Counted from the stretch's first letter, positions 24,721-33,968 are shown. The stretch is 64,000 bases of DNA from Anaerolineales bacterium (GCA_020634855.1 JACKAU010000003.1:930001-994000), one strand, 5' to 3'. A program made the numbers and translations. Notes: generated by a model not told the origin, from the sequence alone.

Positions 24721-26353
24721 ATGCGTAACAAGTTCTATCTACTAGTTTTATTATTTAGCGTTATGCTTACTTTTAGGCGCCTGCGGCGGAGCGGCTCCAG
24801 CCGTTGAGCAGGCGAAGGAAAAAGCCGAAGATGCTGCGGCCGAGGTTAAAGAAGCGGCTGAAGGCGCGGCTGACCAAGCCCAAGAAGCGGTTGAAGAAGC
24901 CGCCACGGCTGTAGGCGATGCCGTTGAGGAAGCCACCAGCAGTGAAACCCCCGAGGAAGACCCCCTCGGTAACATCGTTGTGGCGTCCGGCGACCCCATC
25001 CGCCTCGCCTCCGCCCTCGTCATCGCCGGTCCTAACGCCACCCTCGGCATCGACTCCCAAACCGGCGTCGAAGTCGCCATCAAAGAACGCGGTGACGTCG
25101 CCGGCCATCCCGTCGAACTCATCCCCGAAGATGACGGCTGCTCCGCCGAAGGCGGCCAAACCGCCGCCACCAAGATTGCCTCCGACGACTCCGTCGCGGC
25201 GGTCGTTGGCCATAGCTGCTCGTCGTCCTGTACCCCCGCCGCGCCCATCTACAACGATGCCGGCCTGACCATGATTTCCCCCTCCTGCACCGCTCCCGCT
25301 CTGACCGGTCCCGACCACGTCCCCAGCTTCCTGCGCACCGCTCACAACGACAACGTCCAGGGTCGAGTGATGGCCGAATTCGTCTTCAATGAACTCGGCT
25401 TGACCACCGCCGCCACCATTCACGATGGCTCGCCCTACGCCGAACAACTCCAACAGGTCTTTGCCGACACCTTCACCGAACTCGGCGGCACCATCACCGC
25501 TCAAGAAGCGGTCAATGTTGGCGACACCGATATGCGGCCGGTCCTGACCTCCATCGCCACCGGCTCACCGGAATTCCTGTACTTTCCGGTCTTCATCGCT
25601 GAGGGCGGTTTCATCACCAGCCAAGCCAAGGAAGTGGCCGGTTTGGAAGATACCATTCTGGCCGGGGCTGACGGTATGATTTCGCCTGACTTTGTGTCGG
25701 CCGCCGGGGAAGCCGCCGAAGGGATGTACGTCAGTGGTCCCAACCTGACCTTCAGTGGGGCCACCTACGACCAGTTCCTGGCCGACTATGTTGAAATCCT
25801 GGGCGAAGAGCCGGTCAGCGCCTTCCACGCGCACGCTTTTGACGCCACCAATATGATATTCGATGCGATTGAAGCGGTGGCCACGACCGACGCCGACGGC
25901 AACACGGTCATCGGCAAGCAAGCCTTGCGCGATGCCTTGTACGCCACCTCCGGTTTGGAAGGCATCACCGGTACGATTAGCTGCCAGGAGAACGGCGACT
26001 GCGCCGACCCCGAGATTGTGGTCAGCCAAATCCAGGGCGGCGAGTATGTCCCCGTCTTTGGCGGCGCGATGGCCGCTGAAGGCGACGAAGCGATGGAAGA
26101 ACCGGCCGCTGAAGCGACCGAAGAAGCTATGGCCGAAGCCACTGAAGAAGCCATAATCGAGGCGGCTGCCGGCATTGGCGGGGTGATAAGGCCTGGGGAT
26201 ATCGAGCCGGTGCGGATCGCGGTGGTCATGCCTGGCACGACCACCGACCTGGCCTGGAGCCAGGCCTGTACGATGGCTTGCTCGAAATTCAAGCCGCCGC
26301 CGGTGGTGAAGATGTGGTTGAGATTGCCGTTACAGAGAATATGTTCAACGTGA
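24721..26353 (+). CDS. Branched-chain-amino-acid-type binding domain of a fused two-domain lipoprotein (frameshifted)
   Basis: The ATG at 24721 (GGAGGAG upstream) starts a lipoprotein signal MRNKFYLLVLLFSVMLT that should continue LGACGG. One extra T in the run at 24,771-24,774 breaks the frame, and the long frame is then entered from about 24,800. An Ala/Glu helical tether leads to a Peripla_BP_6/LivJ-like fold (IRLASALVIAGPNATLGID, ERGDVAGHPVELIPEDDGCSAEGG, VVGHSCSSSCTPAAPIYNDAGL, MISPSCTAPALTG, FVFNELGLTTAATIHDGSPYAEQL, AFHAHAFDATNMIFDAIE). A Glu/Ala linker (EEPAAEATEEAMAEATEEA) then joins a BMP domain beginning VRIAVVMPGTTTDLAWSQA. A one-base loss near 26,264 shifts that domain, so this frame ends falsely at 26353. 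Two binding folds on one lipid anchor is unusual. Confidence 0.82.
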
Positions 26354-27114
26354 CCGATGCCGCCGCGGCTTTGCGCGACTATGCGGCTGACGGCTATAAC
26401 ATCGTCATTGCCCACGGCACTCAATACGGTAGCTCGATGTTTGAAATTGCCCCCGACTTCCCTGATACAACCTTCGCCTGGGGTACGGCGACCGACACCG
26501 GTGAGAGTGAAGGGCTGACCAACGTCTTCGCCTACGAAGCCCGCGCTGAGGAAGGCGGTTACGTCAACGGCGTGTTGGCTGCCACGATGTCTCAGTCCGG
26601 GGTCGTCGGCGTGGTGGGTCCGGTTGAAGCCGGCGACGCCAAACTTTACATCGACGGTTTCAAAGCCGGCGCCGAAGCCACCAACCCGGATATCACCGTC
26701 AACATCTCCTACACCGGCTCCTTTGGCGACACCGCGCTGGCCGCCGAAGCCGCCCGAACCCACATCAACGCCGGAGCCGATATCTTGACCGGTTCGGCCC
26801 AGCAGGTGGTGGGCGCGATTGGCGTGGCCGAAGAGGAAGGCGTTCCTTGGATGGGTACGCAATCCGACCAAAGCCCGCTGGCTCCCGATATCGTCGTAGC
26901 GACTCAACTTTACGACTGGACCGACGTGCTGGTTGATATCATCCAAAAGCACCAAGCCGGTGAACTGGGCGGCACAGCTTACGCCCTAACTCTGGAAAAC
27001 GGCGGCCTAAAAATGGTCTTTAATGAAGACATTGCCGGCCCCGATGCCATCACCGCCGCGATGGAGGCTAATGCCGCCATCACCGCCGGTGAAATTACCG
27101 TAGAAGTCGAATAG
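26264..27114 (+). CDS. BMP-family (nucleoside/sugar) binding domain, C-terminal half of the fused lipoprotein
   Basis: Continues the previous frame after a missing C in GGCC(C)TG near 26,264, giving SQALYDGLLEIQAAAGG. Then follow typical BMP/Med motifs: YNIVIAHGTQYGSSMFEIAPDFPDTTFAWG, YVNGVLAATMSQSGVVGVVGPV, IDGFKAGAEATNPDITV, YTGSFGDTALAAEAARTHINAGADILTGSA and PWMGTQSDQSPLAPDIVVATQLYDW. Extracellular binding protein for a purine-nucleoside or simple-sugar type ABC importer, matching the permeases upstream and the double ATPase downstream. Without the fusion it would have no signal peptide, so it is not an independent gene. Confidence 0.82.
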
Positions 27115-27122
27115 ATATATTG

Positions 27123-27169
27123 GCCGGAGATTGGAGGCCACCTTTGGTTTTTTGCCTCCAATCTCCGGC
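27123..27169 (+). promoter_or_regulatory. Strong hairpin after the fused binding-protein gene
   Basis: A perfect 16-bp stem (27123-27138 with 27154-27169); the loop contains TTTTTT but no T-run follows. It lies between the binding protein and ATPase, as hairpins do in the sugar and urea operons here. Confidence 0.5.
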
Positions 27170-27219
27170 TCTGCCTCATTCTCTACTTGAATCGGTATCA
27201 ATGAAATTGGTAATTGGTT

Positions 27220-27253
27220 ATTGGTCGTTAGCTATGAACAGCTAACGACCAAT
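27220..27253. repeat. ATTGGTCGTTAGCT inverted repeat
   Basis: Perfect 14-bp arms (27220-27233 and 27240-27253) around ATGAAC, just upstream of the ATPase gene. Intergenic palindrome; no T-run. Confidence 0.5.
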
Positions 27254-27284
27254 GATGAGTGACCTATTCAATTGCAGGTGAACC

Positions 27285-28841
27285 ATGACACAGACTAACC
27301 TCCTGCCTTCCGGGCTGCCACGCATCGACTCGATGGAGATGCGCGGTATCGTCAAACGATTTCCCGGCGTCTTAGCCAACGACCACGTCAACTTCGAGGT
27401 CAAAACCGGCGAAATCCATGCCCTGCTGGGTGAAAACGGAGCGGGCAAAAGCACCTTGATGAAGATTTTGTACGGCCTGTACCAGCCTGATGAAGGCGAA
27501 ATTTTGCTCAACGGCCGGCCGATTCAGATCCATTCGCCGTCCGACTCCATTCGGCATGGCATCGGCATGATTCACCAGCATTTTATGCTGGTCGATTCAC
27601 TGACGGTCGCCGAAAACGTCGCGCTGGGATTAAAATCAAAGCGCGAACCCCGGCTGGATTTGAATGATGTTCGCGCCCGAATTCGCGAATTGGCCGACAG
27701 TTACGGCTTACAGGTTGACCCTGATGCGACCGTGTCACGTCTGGCTGTAGGGCAGCAGCAGCGGGTTGAAATTATCAAGGCGCTCTATCGGGGCGCAGCG
27801 CTGCTGGTGCTCGATGAGCCGACGGCGGTTTTGACCCCACAGGAGGTAGACGATCTGTTTGTCATTTTCAAACAAATGGCCCAGGATGGTCACGCCCTCA
27901 TCTTTATTTCGCACAAACTCCACGAAATCTTCGCCCTAACCGATCGCGTTACGGTTCTGCGCGATGGACAGGTGGTCGGCACTCGCCCCACGAGCGAGGT
28001 AACCAAAGAAGATTTAGCCGGCATGATGGTCGGTCGAGAAGTGCTGCTTGAACGCGTCCGCCCCCCGGCCACCCTGGGCGAAGTTCGAATGAAGCTGACC
28101 AACGTTAACGCGGTGAATGACAACAACACGCCGGTCTTGCGTAATGTCAGTTTCGAGCTACGCAGCGGAGAGATTGTCGGCGTCGCCGGCGTATCGGGTA
28201 ATGGGCAAAAGCAGTTGGCCGATGCCATTGCCGGTCTCCATCCGGTGGCCGACGGCCAGGTCACGCTGGAAAGCAAAGAGGTGACCCACCTAAGCCCGGC
28301 CGAGATGATCGACGCCGGGTTGTCGTACATCCCCGAAGAGCGGATGCACGACGGCGCCATCAAAGATTTCACGGTCGAAGAGAATCTAATTCTTCAGGAT
28401 CACATTCGCGCCCCCTACACCAAGGGTATATTTCTTGACTTCAAATATATCGCCCGGCATGCTCAAGAGATGATCAGCAACTTTAACGTCAAAACCCCCA
28501 GCAAGGATACTCCGCTCAAAAACTTATCCGGCGGCAATATCCAAAAACTGATTCTGGCCCGCGAGTTGGCCCGCCGGCCTCGGGTTTTAATTGCGGCCCA
28601 ACCAACGCGTGGCGTTGATATCGGGGCGACGGAGTATATCCACAACCAACTACTCAAAGAGCGAGCCGAAGGTTTAGCCACCCTGCTAATTTCGGAAGAT
28701 TTGGATGAAGTTCGCGCGCTCTCTGATCGCATTATTGTGATGTATGGGGGCGAGATAATGGGTATTGTTGATAACAGTACCACCACAGTTGAAACGTTGG
28801 GATTGATGATGGTGGGCGAAAAGCAAGCTGTTCCACAATGA
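27285..28841 (+). CDS. BMP-type ABC transporter ATP-binding protein with two ABC domains
   Basis: 518-residue double ABC ATPase of the RbsA/NupO/YufO type. N-terminal cassette: Walker A GENGAGKST, Q-loop region MIHQHFMLVDSLTVAENV, signature LAVGQQQRVEIIKAL, Walker B LLVLDEPTAVLTP. C-terminal cassette: degenerate Walker A GVSGNGQKQLADAIAG, YIPEERMHDGAIKDFTVEEN, signature LSGGNIQKLILARELARRP and QPTRGVDIGA. The degenerate C-terminal P-loop is normal for the family. It energises the permeases at 22,239 and 23,434 with the fused binding protein. Confidence 0.94.
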   Translation: MTQTNLLPSGLPRIDSMEMRGIVKRFPGVLANDHVNFEVKTGEIHALLGENGAGKSTLMKILYGLYQPDEGEILLNGRPIQIHSPSDSIRHGIGMIHQHFMLVDSLTVAENVALGLKSKREPRLDLNDVRARIRELADSYGLQVDPDATVSRLAVGQQQRVEIIKALYRGAALLVLDEPTAVLTPQEVDDLFVIFKQMAQDGHALIFISHKLHEIFALTDRVTVLRDGQVVGTRPTSEVTKEDLAGMMVGREVLLERVRPPATLGEVRMKLTNVNAVNDNNTPVLRNVSFELRSGEIVGVAGVSGNGQKQLADAIAGLHPVADGQVTLESKEVTHLSPAEMIDAGLSYIPEERMHDGAIKDFTVEENLILQDHIRAPYTKGIFLDFKYIARHAQEMISNFNVKTPSKDTPLKNLSGGNIQKLILARELARRPRVLIAAQPTRGVDIGATEYIHNQLLKERAEGLATLLISEDLDEVRALSDRIIVMYGGEIMGIVDNSTTTVETLGLMMVGEKQAVPQ

Positions 28842-28933
28842 GCTTAAATTAGTGTGAGTTTTTCTCTACTAATTGACAACTTTACCAAACTATGTTACGC
28901 TTGGGGGCGCTAATTTAATAAAGCTTGGCCGCG

Positions 28934-28987
28934 AAGCCCTCGACGATGAAATGTCTATTTATATGTCCGAGGGCTTTCTATTTTTTA
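28934..28987 (+). terminator. Terminator of the first BMP-transporter cluster
   Basis: AAGCCCTCG (28934) pairs with CGAGGGCTT (28968-28976), followed by TCTATTTTTTATTT. The rest of the gap to 29,121 has no gene. Confidence 0.75.
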
Positions 28988-29121
28988 TTTAACGACCATT
29001 AGGAGAAGAAGGAGGTTATAAATTATTGACACCATTTTCGACCTATCATTAAATCCCCTCGCTATTTTGTAATCAAGCCAACAACTGAACTGTAATTTTA
29101 ATAATTTGGAGGAGCATAGTA

Positions 29122-29856
29122 ATGAAGAAGGTTTTTAAGACCATCAGTATGGTAGCACTGCTGGGGTTAATTGTAGCTTTAGTACCGACCTTTGCCCTGG
29201 CCCAAGACCCAACCGCCGAACCGACCATGGAAGCCACGATGGAACCGACCATGGAAGCCACAGCCGAACCGACCGAAGAAATGATGATGGAAGGCACCAT
29301 GGAAGCCACGATGGAACCGACCATGGAAGCCACCATGGAAGCGACTATGGAAGCCACGATGGAAGCCACGATGGAAGCCACGATGGAACCGACCGCTGAA
29401 GGCACCATGGAAGCCATGCCGGCCGACGCTGGCGGCGTTGTCTGCGATACTGATGTGATCGTTCAGGCCGATGATTGGCTGTCAAAAATTGCCGAAAAAT
29501 TCCTGGGCGATGTCTTAGCTTATCAAGTGATTGCTGACGCTACCAATGCCAAAGCCGCCGTAGACAGCAGCTACGCCACCGTTGAGAACGTTGACATTAT
29601 CGAAATCGGTTGGAAACTGTGTATTCCGGCGACAGCCACTGAAGAACCCGTGATGGAAGCGACCGCCGAACCGACCGAAGAAATGATGATGGAAGGCACC
29701 ATGGAAGCTACTATGGAAGCTACTATGGAAGCTACTATGGAAGCGACCATGGAAGCCACGATGGAACCGACCATGGAAGCGACCATGGAAGCCACGATGG
29801 AACCGACCATGGAAGCGACCATGGAACCCACTGTCGAACCCACGGCTGAACCATAA
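29122..29856 (+). CDS. Secreted LysM protein with long Thr-Met-Glu-Ala repeats
   Basis: 244-residue exported protein. A Sec signal peptide ends at TFALAQ (no lipobox), and GGAGGA precedes the ATG. Residues about 30-105 are degenerate TMEA/TMEP tetrapeptide repeats (12-bp units, ATGGAAGCCACG and variants). The centre, about 110-172, is a LysM-like domain (DVIVQADDWLSKIAEKFLGDVLAYQVIADATNAKA, ending IIEIGWKLCIP). A second TMEA/TMEP block runs from about 180 to the end. LysM binds peptidoglycan or chitin-like glycans, and the acidic repeats look like flexible spacers. It shares signal, linker and LysM with the binding protein that follows, so it is likely a paralogue that lost or never had the BMP domain. 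Repeat number may vary by slippage. Confidence 0.85.
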   Translation: MKKVFKTISMVALLGLIVALVPTFALAQDPTAEPTMEATMEPTMEATAEPTEEMMMEGTMEATMEPTMEATMEATMEATMEATMEATMEPTAEGTMEAMPADAGGVVCDTDVIVQADDWLSKIAEKFLGDVLAYQVIADATNAKAAVDSSYATVENVDIIEIGWKLCIPATATEEPVMEATAEPTEEMMMEGTMEATMEATMEATMEATMEATMEPTMEATMEATMEPTMEATMEPTVEPTAEP

Positions 29857-29877
29857 ACCGCTGATTACATTGAAATA

Positions 29878-29911
29878 TCAGGAGTCAAAAAATTAATTTT
29901 TGACTCCTGAC
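29878..29911 (+). terminator. Terminator-like palindrome after the LysM repeat protein
   Basis: TCAGGAGTCAAAAA and TTTTTGACTCCTGA form a near-perfect palindrome just after the stop codon; the T-rich arm could serve as a terminator on either strand. Confidence 0.5.
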
Positions 29912-29943
29912 CCAGCCAAACCGGAATTAGAAGGTTTTTAAAC

Positions 29944-29997
29944 AAGATTAACAGGATTTACAAAATGCTTTAACCGTATTTTAATCCTGTTAATCTT
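29944..29997. repeat. AAGATTAACAGGATTT inverted repeat
   Basis: AAGATTAACAGGATTT (29944-29959) faces TAATCCTGTTAATCTT (29982-29997), a widely seen intergenic palindrome type. The rest of the gap to 30,167 shows no gene; GGTTTGTTGG and CCAACCAAAC-rich tracts may fold. Confidence 0.55.
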
Positions 29998-30167
29998 ATG
30001 AATCAGGTCTAATTTTCTTGCCCAAAAGGTAAGAAGCCGGGTGAGAAGATACCGAACTATCTTTTCGTGTTGGTTTGTTGGGGGGCGGCTAATTAAAAAC
30101 CAGCCCAACTAACTAACCACCTAACCAACCAAACTAATCCAACCATTTTCGTAAGGAGAAAGCCTAT

Positions 30168-31844
30168 ATGAACCTTTTGCACAAAATTATAACAACCTCA
30201 GTATTATTTATCTTTTTACTACTTATGCCCTCGCTCGCTCTGGCTCAAGATCCAACCGCCGAGCCGACCGAAGAAGCGACCGTAGAAGCGACCGTCGAGC
30301 CAACTGAAGAAGCGACGATGGAAGCGACGGCGGAACCCACCGAAGAAATGATGATGGAAGCCACCGCCGAACCGACCGAGGAAGTCATGATGGAAGCCAC
30401 CGAAGAGGCTATGGACGAATCGATGACTGACGATGCCGGCGGCGTTGTCTGTGAGTCGGACGTGATTGTCCAGGCCGATGACTGGCTGTCGAAAATTGCC
30501 GAAAAAGCCTTTGGCGACGTGCTGACCTACCCGGCCATTGCCGAAGCGACCAATGCTAAAGCTGCCGTTGACAGCAGCTACGCCACTGTAGACGATGTTA
30601 ATGTCATCGAGCCGGGTTGGAAACTGTGTATCCCCAGCGCCACCTACGCTGAAAGCGTTTTGGGTCTGGCCCCGGAAACTGCCGAAGCCGCCGACGTCGA
30701 CTCGATTCAAATGCCCACTATTGAAGAAGGCAAAACGAACGTGGCCTTTGTTTATGTTGGCCCCATCGGCGATGGTGGTTGGACCTATGCGCACAACCAA
30801 GGTCGCCTCTACCTGGAAGATGCTCTGGGCGATAGCGTAAATACCGCCTACCTGGAAAGCGTCCCTGAAGGCGCCGACGCTGAACGGGTTATTCGTAACC
30901 TGGCTCGCCAGGGATTTGATGTCATCATCACCACCTCCTTTGGCTATATGGACCCGACGGGCGTCGTCGCTGAAGAGTTTCCCGATACCGCCTTCATTCA
31001 CGTCACCGGCCAAAAGAAAAATGACACCAACTATGGCAACATCATGGGGTCTATGGAACAAATGAAATATCTGGCCGGGATGGTTGCCGGCGCCAAAGCC
31101 GCCGAAGACGGCTCTAACCGCGTCGGTATTATCGCGCCGTTCCCCATTGCCGAAGTTATCCGCCTGTCAAATGCGGCGGCGCTGGGTATGAAACAAACCT
31201 GCCCCGACTGCGTAATGGACATCCGCTGGATCTTCACCTGGTTCGATCCCGTTCTGGAGCGCGAAGCGGCTGAGTCGATGCTGGATGCGGGCGCAACGGT
31301 GATTATTACCGGGTCTGATACCCCCGGCCCGGTCCAAGCCGCCGGTGAACGCGGTCTAACCGGTATCGCCTATGACAGCGAAAACGCCTGCTTTGGCTTG
31401 GAAGCCAGCTGTTTAACCGTACCCTACTGGAACTGGGGGCCGATTTACACCGATATCGTCAAAGGTGTGCAGGATGGCACTTGGGTTCCTGAAGACTATT
31501 ATGGCTCGGCCGCCGACGGTATGCTGGGCCTCTATGGCTTTATGGAAGGTCAGGAGCCATACCCCAGCGTCCCTGAATCGGTTATTCCGCAAGTTCAAGA
31601 GTTGCTGGGCCAGATGCAAGCCGACGAGTTCACCCGCTTCGATATTTTCACCGGCCCCATCAACGACAACCAAGGCAACGAAGTGGTTCCGGCCGGGGTG
31701 AGTTTGACCCAGTCTGATCTGGAAGGATTATCGGAAGGCTATATGGCCGCCTTTGACATCACCGGGCGCGAACCATGTACCATCTGTATGGACTTCCTGG
31801 TGGAAGGGTTCGACCCGACTGCTGAAATTCCTCCGCTGAACTGA
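30168..31844 (+). CDS. LysM-anchored BMP-family ABC substrate-binding protein
   Basis: 558-residue exported protein, AAGGAGAA before the ATG. The signal peptide ends SLALAQ and lacks a lipobox Cys. Then comes an acidic linker (PTEEATVEATVEPTEE, EMMMEATAEPTEE), a LysM-like domain at about 88-147 (VIVQADDWLSKIAEKAFGDVLTYPAIAEATNAKA ... WKLCIP), and a BMP/Med-type binding domain from about 180 (NVAFVYVGPIGDGGWTYAHNQGR, VIITTSFGYMDPTGVVAEEFPDTAFIHVTG, GSMEQMKYLAGMVAGAKA, GATVIITGSDTPGPVQAA). C-terminal Cys pairs (EPCTICMDF) may form a disulfide. The LysM presumably replaces the usual lipid anchor and tethers the binder to the cell wall; this is inference. It serves the transporter encoded at 32,436-36,149. 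Confidence 0.9.
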   Translation: MNLLHKIITTSVLFIFLLLMPSLALAQDPTAEPTEEATVEATVEPTEEATMEATAEPTEEMMMEATAEPTEEVMMEATEEAMDESMTDDAGGVVCESDVIVQADDWLSKIAEKAFGDVLTYPAIAEATNAKAAVDSSYATVDDVNVIEPGWKLCIPSATYAESVLGLAPETAEAADVDSIQMPTIEEGKTNVAFVYVGPIGDGGWTYAHNQGRLYLEDALGDSVNTAYLESVPEGADAERVIRNLARQGFDVIITTSFGYMDPTGVVAEEFPDTAFIHVTGQKKNDTNYGNIMGSMEQMKYLAGMVAGAKAAEDGSNRVGIIAPFPIAEVIRLSNAAALGMKQTCPDCVMDIRWIFTWFDPVLEREAAESMLDAGATVIITGSDTPGPVQAAGERGLTGIAYDSENACFGLEASCLTVPYWNWGPIYTDIVKGVQDGTWVPEDYYGSAADGMLGLYGFMEGQEPYPSVPESVIPQVQELLGQMQADEFTRFDIFTGPINDNQGNEVVPAGVSLTQSDLEGLSEGYMAAFDITGREPCTICMDFLVEGFDPTAEIPPLN

Positions 31845-31880
31845 TTGAGGTTGGCGACAGGGTAATTTTCTAGTATACTG

Positions 31881-31916
31881 GGGCGCGGAATGAAGAGTTC
31901 CGCGCCCTTCTTTTTT
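31881..31916 (+). terminator. Terminator between the binding protein and the DinB gene
   Basis: GGGCGCGGAA and TTCCGCGCCC (10-bp perfect stem, loop TGAAGAG) followed by TTCTTTTTT. A TATACT box lies just upstream (31,874). Probably partial, separating abundant binding protein from the membrane genes. Confidence 0.8.
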
Positions 31917-31935
31917 AATCACTCCTACGATTCTC

Positions 31936-32439
31936 ATGAAACAAACCATAATAAAACTCTACCAATATAATTATTGGGCCAACCATCTTATCCTAGAGAA
32001 GGCGGCCCAGGTGACCGAGAACCAATTCACCGCGCCGAGTCATTGCAGTAGCGCCGGCAGTTTGCGCGGCGCCCTGGTCCATACCCTGAGCGCCGAATGG
32101 ATCTGGCGCTCTCGCTGCCAGTTTGGCGTATCGCCCTCAGGGATGCTTCAAGAAGCCGAATTCCCGACCCTGGCTTCAATTACAAGCCGCTGGCAAGAAG
32201 AAGAAAATGCAATGCTGGCCTATATTGAGTCGTTGACCGATGATGATCTAAATCAGATCATCGCCTATACCAACACGGCAGGCACCATGTCCTTTGAGAC
32301 CCAATTGGGCGATATTTTGCACCACCTTGTTTTGCACGGCATGCAGCATCGCAGCGAGATGGCCGCCATCCTCACCGACTTGGGCCAATCGCCCGGCAAC
32401 ATCGATTTTATTGTGTTTTTGAGGAGGCTATCCTCGTGA
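31936..32439 (+). CDS. DinB-family protein
   Basis: 167-residue four-helix DinB/YfiT-like protein, putative metal-dependent hydrolase or thiol transferase. Likely metal ligands are the His of GALVHTLSAEW and the two His of HHLVLHGMQHRSE. No clear ribosome-binding site; the ATG at 31936 gives the usual length. Its stop overlaps the GTG start of the ATPase gene, so it is translationally coupled into the transporter operon, an unusual partner. Function unknown. Confidence 0.88.
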   Translation: MKQTIIKLYQYNYWANHLILEKAAQVTENQFTAPSHCSSAGSLRGALVHTLSAEWIWRSRCQFGVSPSGMLQEAEFPTLASITSRWQEEENAMLAYIESLTDDDLNQIIAYTNTAGTMSFETQLGDILHHLVLHGMQHRSEMAAILTDLGQSPGNIDFIVFLRRLSS

Positions 32440-33968
32440 GCAATACCCCTTACGCCCTCGAAATGCGAGGGATTACCAAACGCTTCCCCGGCGTGCTGGC
32501 CAATGACAATGTCAATTTTACTGTCGAAAAAGGCGAAATTCACGCCTTACTGGGCGAAAACGGGGCCGGAAAGAGTACCTTGATGAATATGGTCAACGGT
32601 CTCTACCGGGCCGACGAAGGTCAAATTTTGCTCGACGGCAAGCCGGTCAAATTCAGTTCGCCGCGTGACGCCATCGACAACGGCGTGGGGATGGTCCACC
32701 AGCACTTTATGCTGGTTCCCACCCAAACCGTAGCCGAGAACCTCATCTTGGGCCAAAAAACGCCCCGTTTCTACATTAACTACAAGAAACTGGAGCAGGA
32801 CATCGCCGATTTGTCGCAAAAATTCGGCCTGGCGGTGGAGCCGCACGCCAAAATTTGGCAGCTTTCAGTAGGTGAGCAGCAACGTGTCGAGATTCTCAAG
32901 ATGCTCTACCAGGGGGCCAAGCTCCTAATAATGGACGAGCCGACGGCGGTCCTCACCCCGCAGGAAGTCACCGATTTGTTCAAAACCCTGCGCGAGATGA
33001 CCGCGACCGGCCACACCATCATTTTTATCAGCCACAAACTGGATGAAGTGGTCGCGATCGCCGACCGGGTGACGGTCCTGCGGCGCGGTCGCGTTGAGTC
33101 TACGGTGGATGGAAAGTCAACCAGCAAAGCGGAGTTGGCTAGGCTGATGGTGGGCCGGGAGGTACTGTTTAGAATTCAGAAGAAACCGGCCGAACCCACC
33201 GCCGATGCCCTGGTCATCGACTCGGTTTCGTGCGAAAATGACCGAGGGCTGCCCGCATTGCGCAATATGTCGCTCACGGTACGATCGGGCGAAGTGGTCG
33301 GCATCGCCGGCGTAGCCGGCAACGGTCAAACCGAGCTGGCCCAGGTTATCACCGGCCTACGTCAGGCCACCTCAGGCAAGGTTACTGTGCAGGGTCAGGA
33401 TGTCACCAACCAACCTGCCACGGCCACCATCGATCAAGGGTTGGCCTATATTCCGGCCGACCGCAACGGCGTTGGCTCTTCACCCAATTTGAATCTGGCT
33501 GACAACCTCATCCTCAAATCGTACCGCCGGCCGCCCATTGGATCGGGCTGGCGTATCGATTTGGGGCTGGTGCGATCCCAAGCCGAGCAACTCATTGAGC
33601 AATTTGATGTCAAAACGCCCAGCGTCGATCTGCCGGCTCGGCTGCTGTCGGGGGGCAATCTGCAAAAATTAATCTTGGCCCGTGAAATTTCACGCCAGCC
33701 CAAGGTAGTCATCGCCGTTTACCCGGTGCGCGGGCTGGATGTGGGGGCCATCGAATCGATCCACCAAATGCTGATCGACGAGCGGGATCGGGGGGCGGGT
33801 ATCTTGCTCATCTCCGAAGATTTGGACGAACTGCTGTCGCTGTCAGATCGAATTGTGGTGTTGTTTGAAGGGCAAATTGTCGGCGAAGTGCCGCCGGAAG
33901 ATGAACGCATCGACGAGATTGGGTTGATGATGGCCGGCACGAAAGTGGAGCAGAGCCATGCGACTTAA
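32436..33968 (+). CDS. BMP-type ABC transporter ATP-binding protein (second cluster)
   Basis: 510-residue double ABC ATPase starting at GTG 32436, overlapping dinB by four bases. First cassette: GENGAGKST, MVHQHFMLVPTQTVAEN, LSVGEQQRVEILKML, LLIMDEPTAVLTP. Second cassette: GVAGNGQTELAQVITG, YIPADRNGVGSSPNLNLADN, LLSGGNLQKLILAREISRQP, YPVRGLDVGAIE. Paralogue of the ATPase at 27,285. The stop overlaps the next permease by 11 bases. Confidence 0.94.
   Translation: MSNTPYALEMRGITKRFPGVLANDNVNFTVEKGEIHALLGENGAGKSTLMNMVNGLYRADEGQILLDGKPVKFSSPRDAIDNGVGMVHQHFMLVPTQTVAENLILGQKTPRFYINYKKLEQDIADLSQKFGLAVEPHAKIWQLSVGEQQRVEILKMLYQGAKLLIMDEPTAVLTPQEVTDLFKTLREMTATGHTIIFISHKLDEVVAIADRVTVLRRGRVESTVDGKSTSKAELARLMVGREVLFRIQKKPAEPTADALVIDSVSCENDRGLPALRNMSLTVRSGEVVGIAGVAGNGQTELAQVITGLRQATSGKVTVQGQDVTNQPATATIDQGLAYIPADRNGVGSSPNLNLADNLILKSYRRPPIGSGWRIDLGLVRSQAEQLIEQFDVKTPSVDLPARLLSGGNLQKLILAREISRQPKVVIAVYPVRGLDVGAIESIHQMLIDERDRGAGILLISEDLDELLSLSDRIVVLFEGQIVGEVPPEDERIDEIGLMMAGTKVEQSHAT

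Noticed and set aside
25786..26955. 389-codon antisense frame over the fused binding protein
   Set aside because: A shadow of GC-biased codons of the sense gene; the sense strand has clear family motifs.
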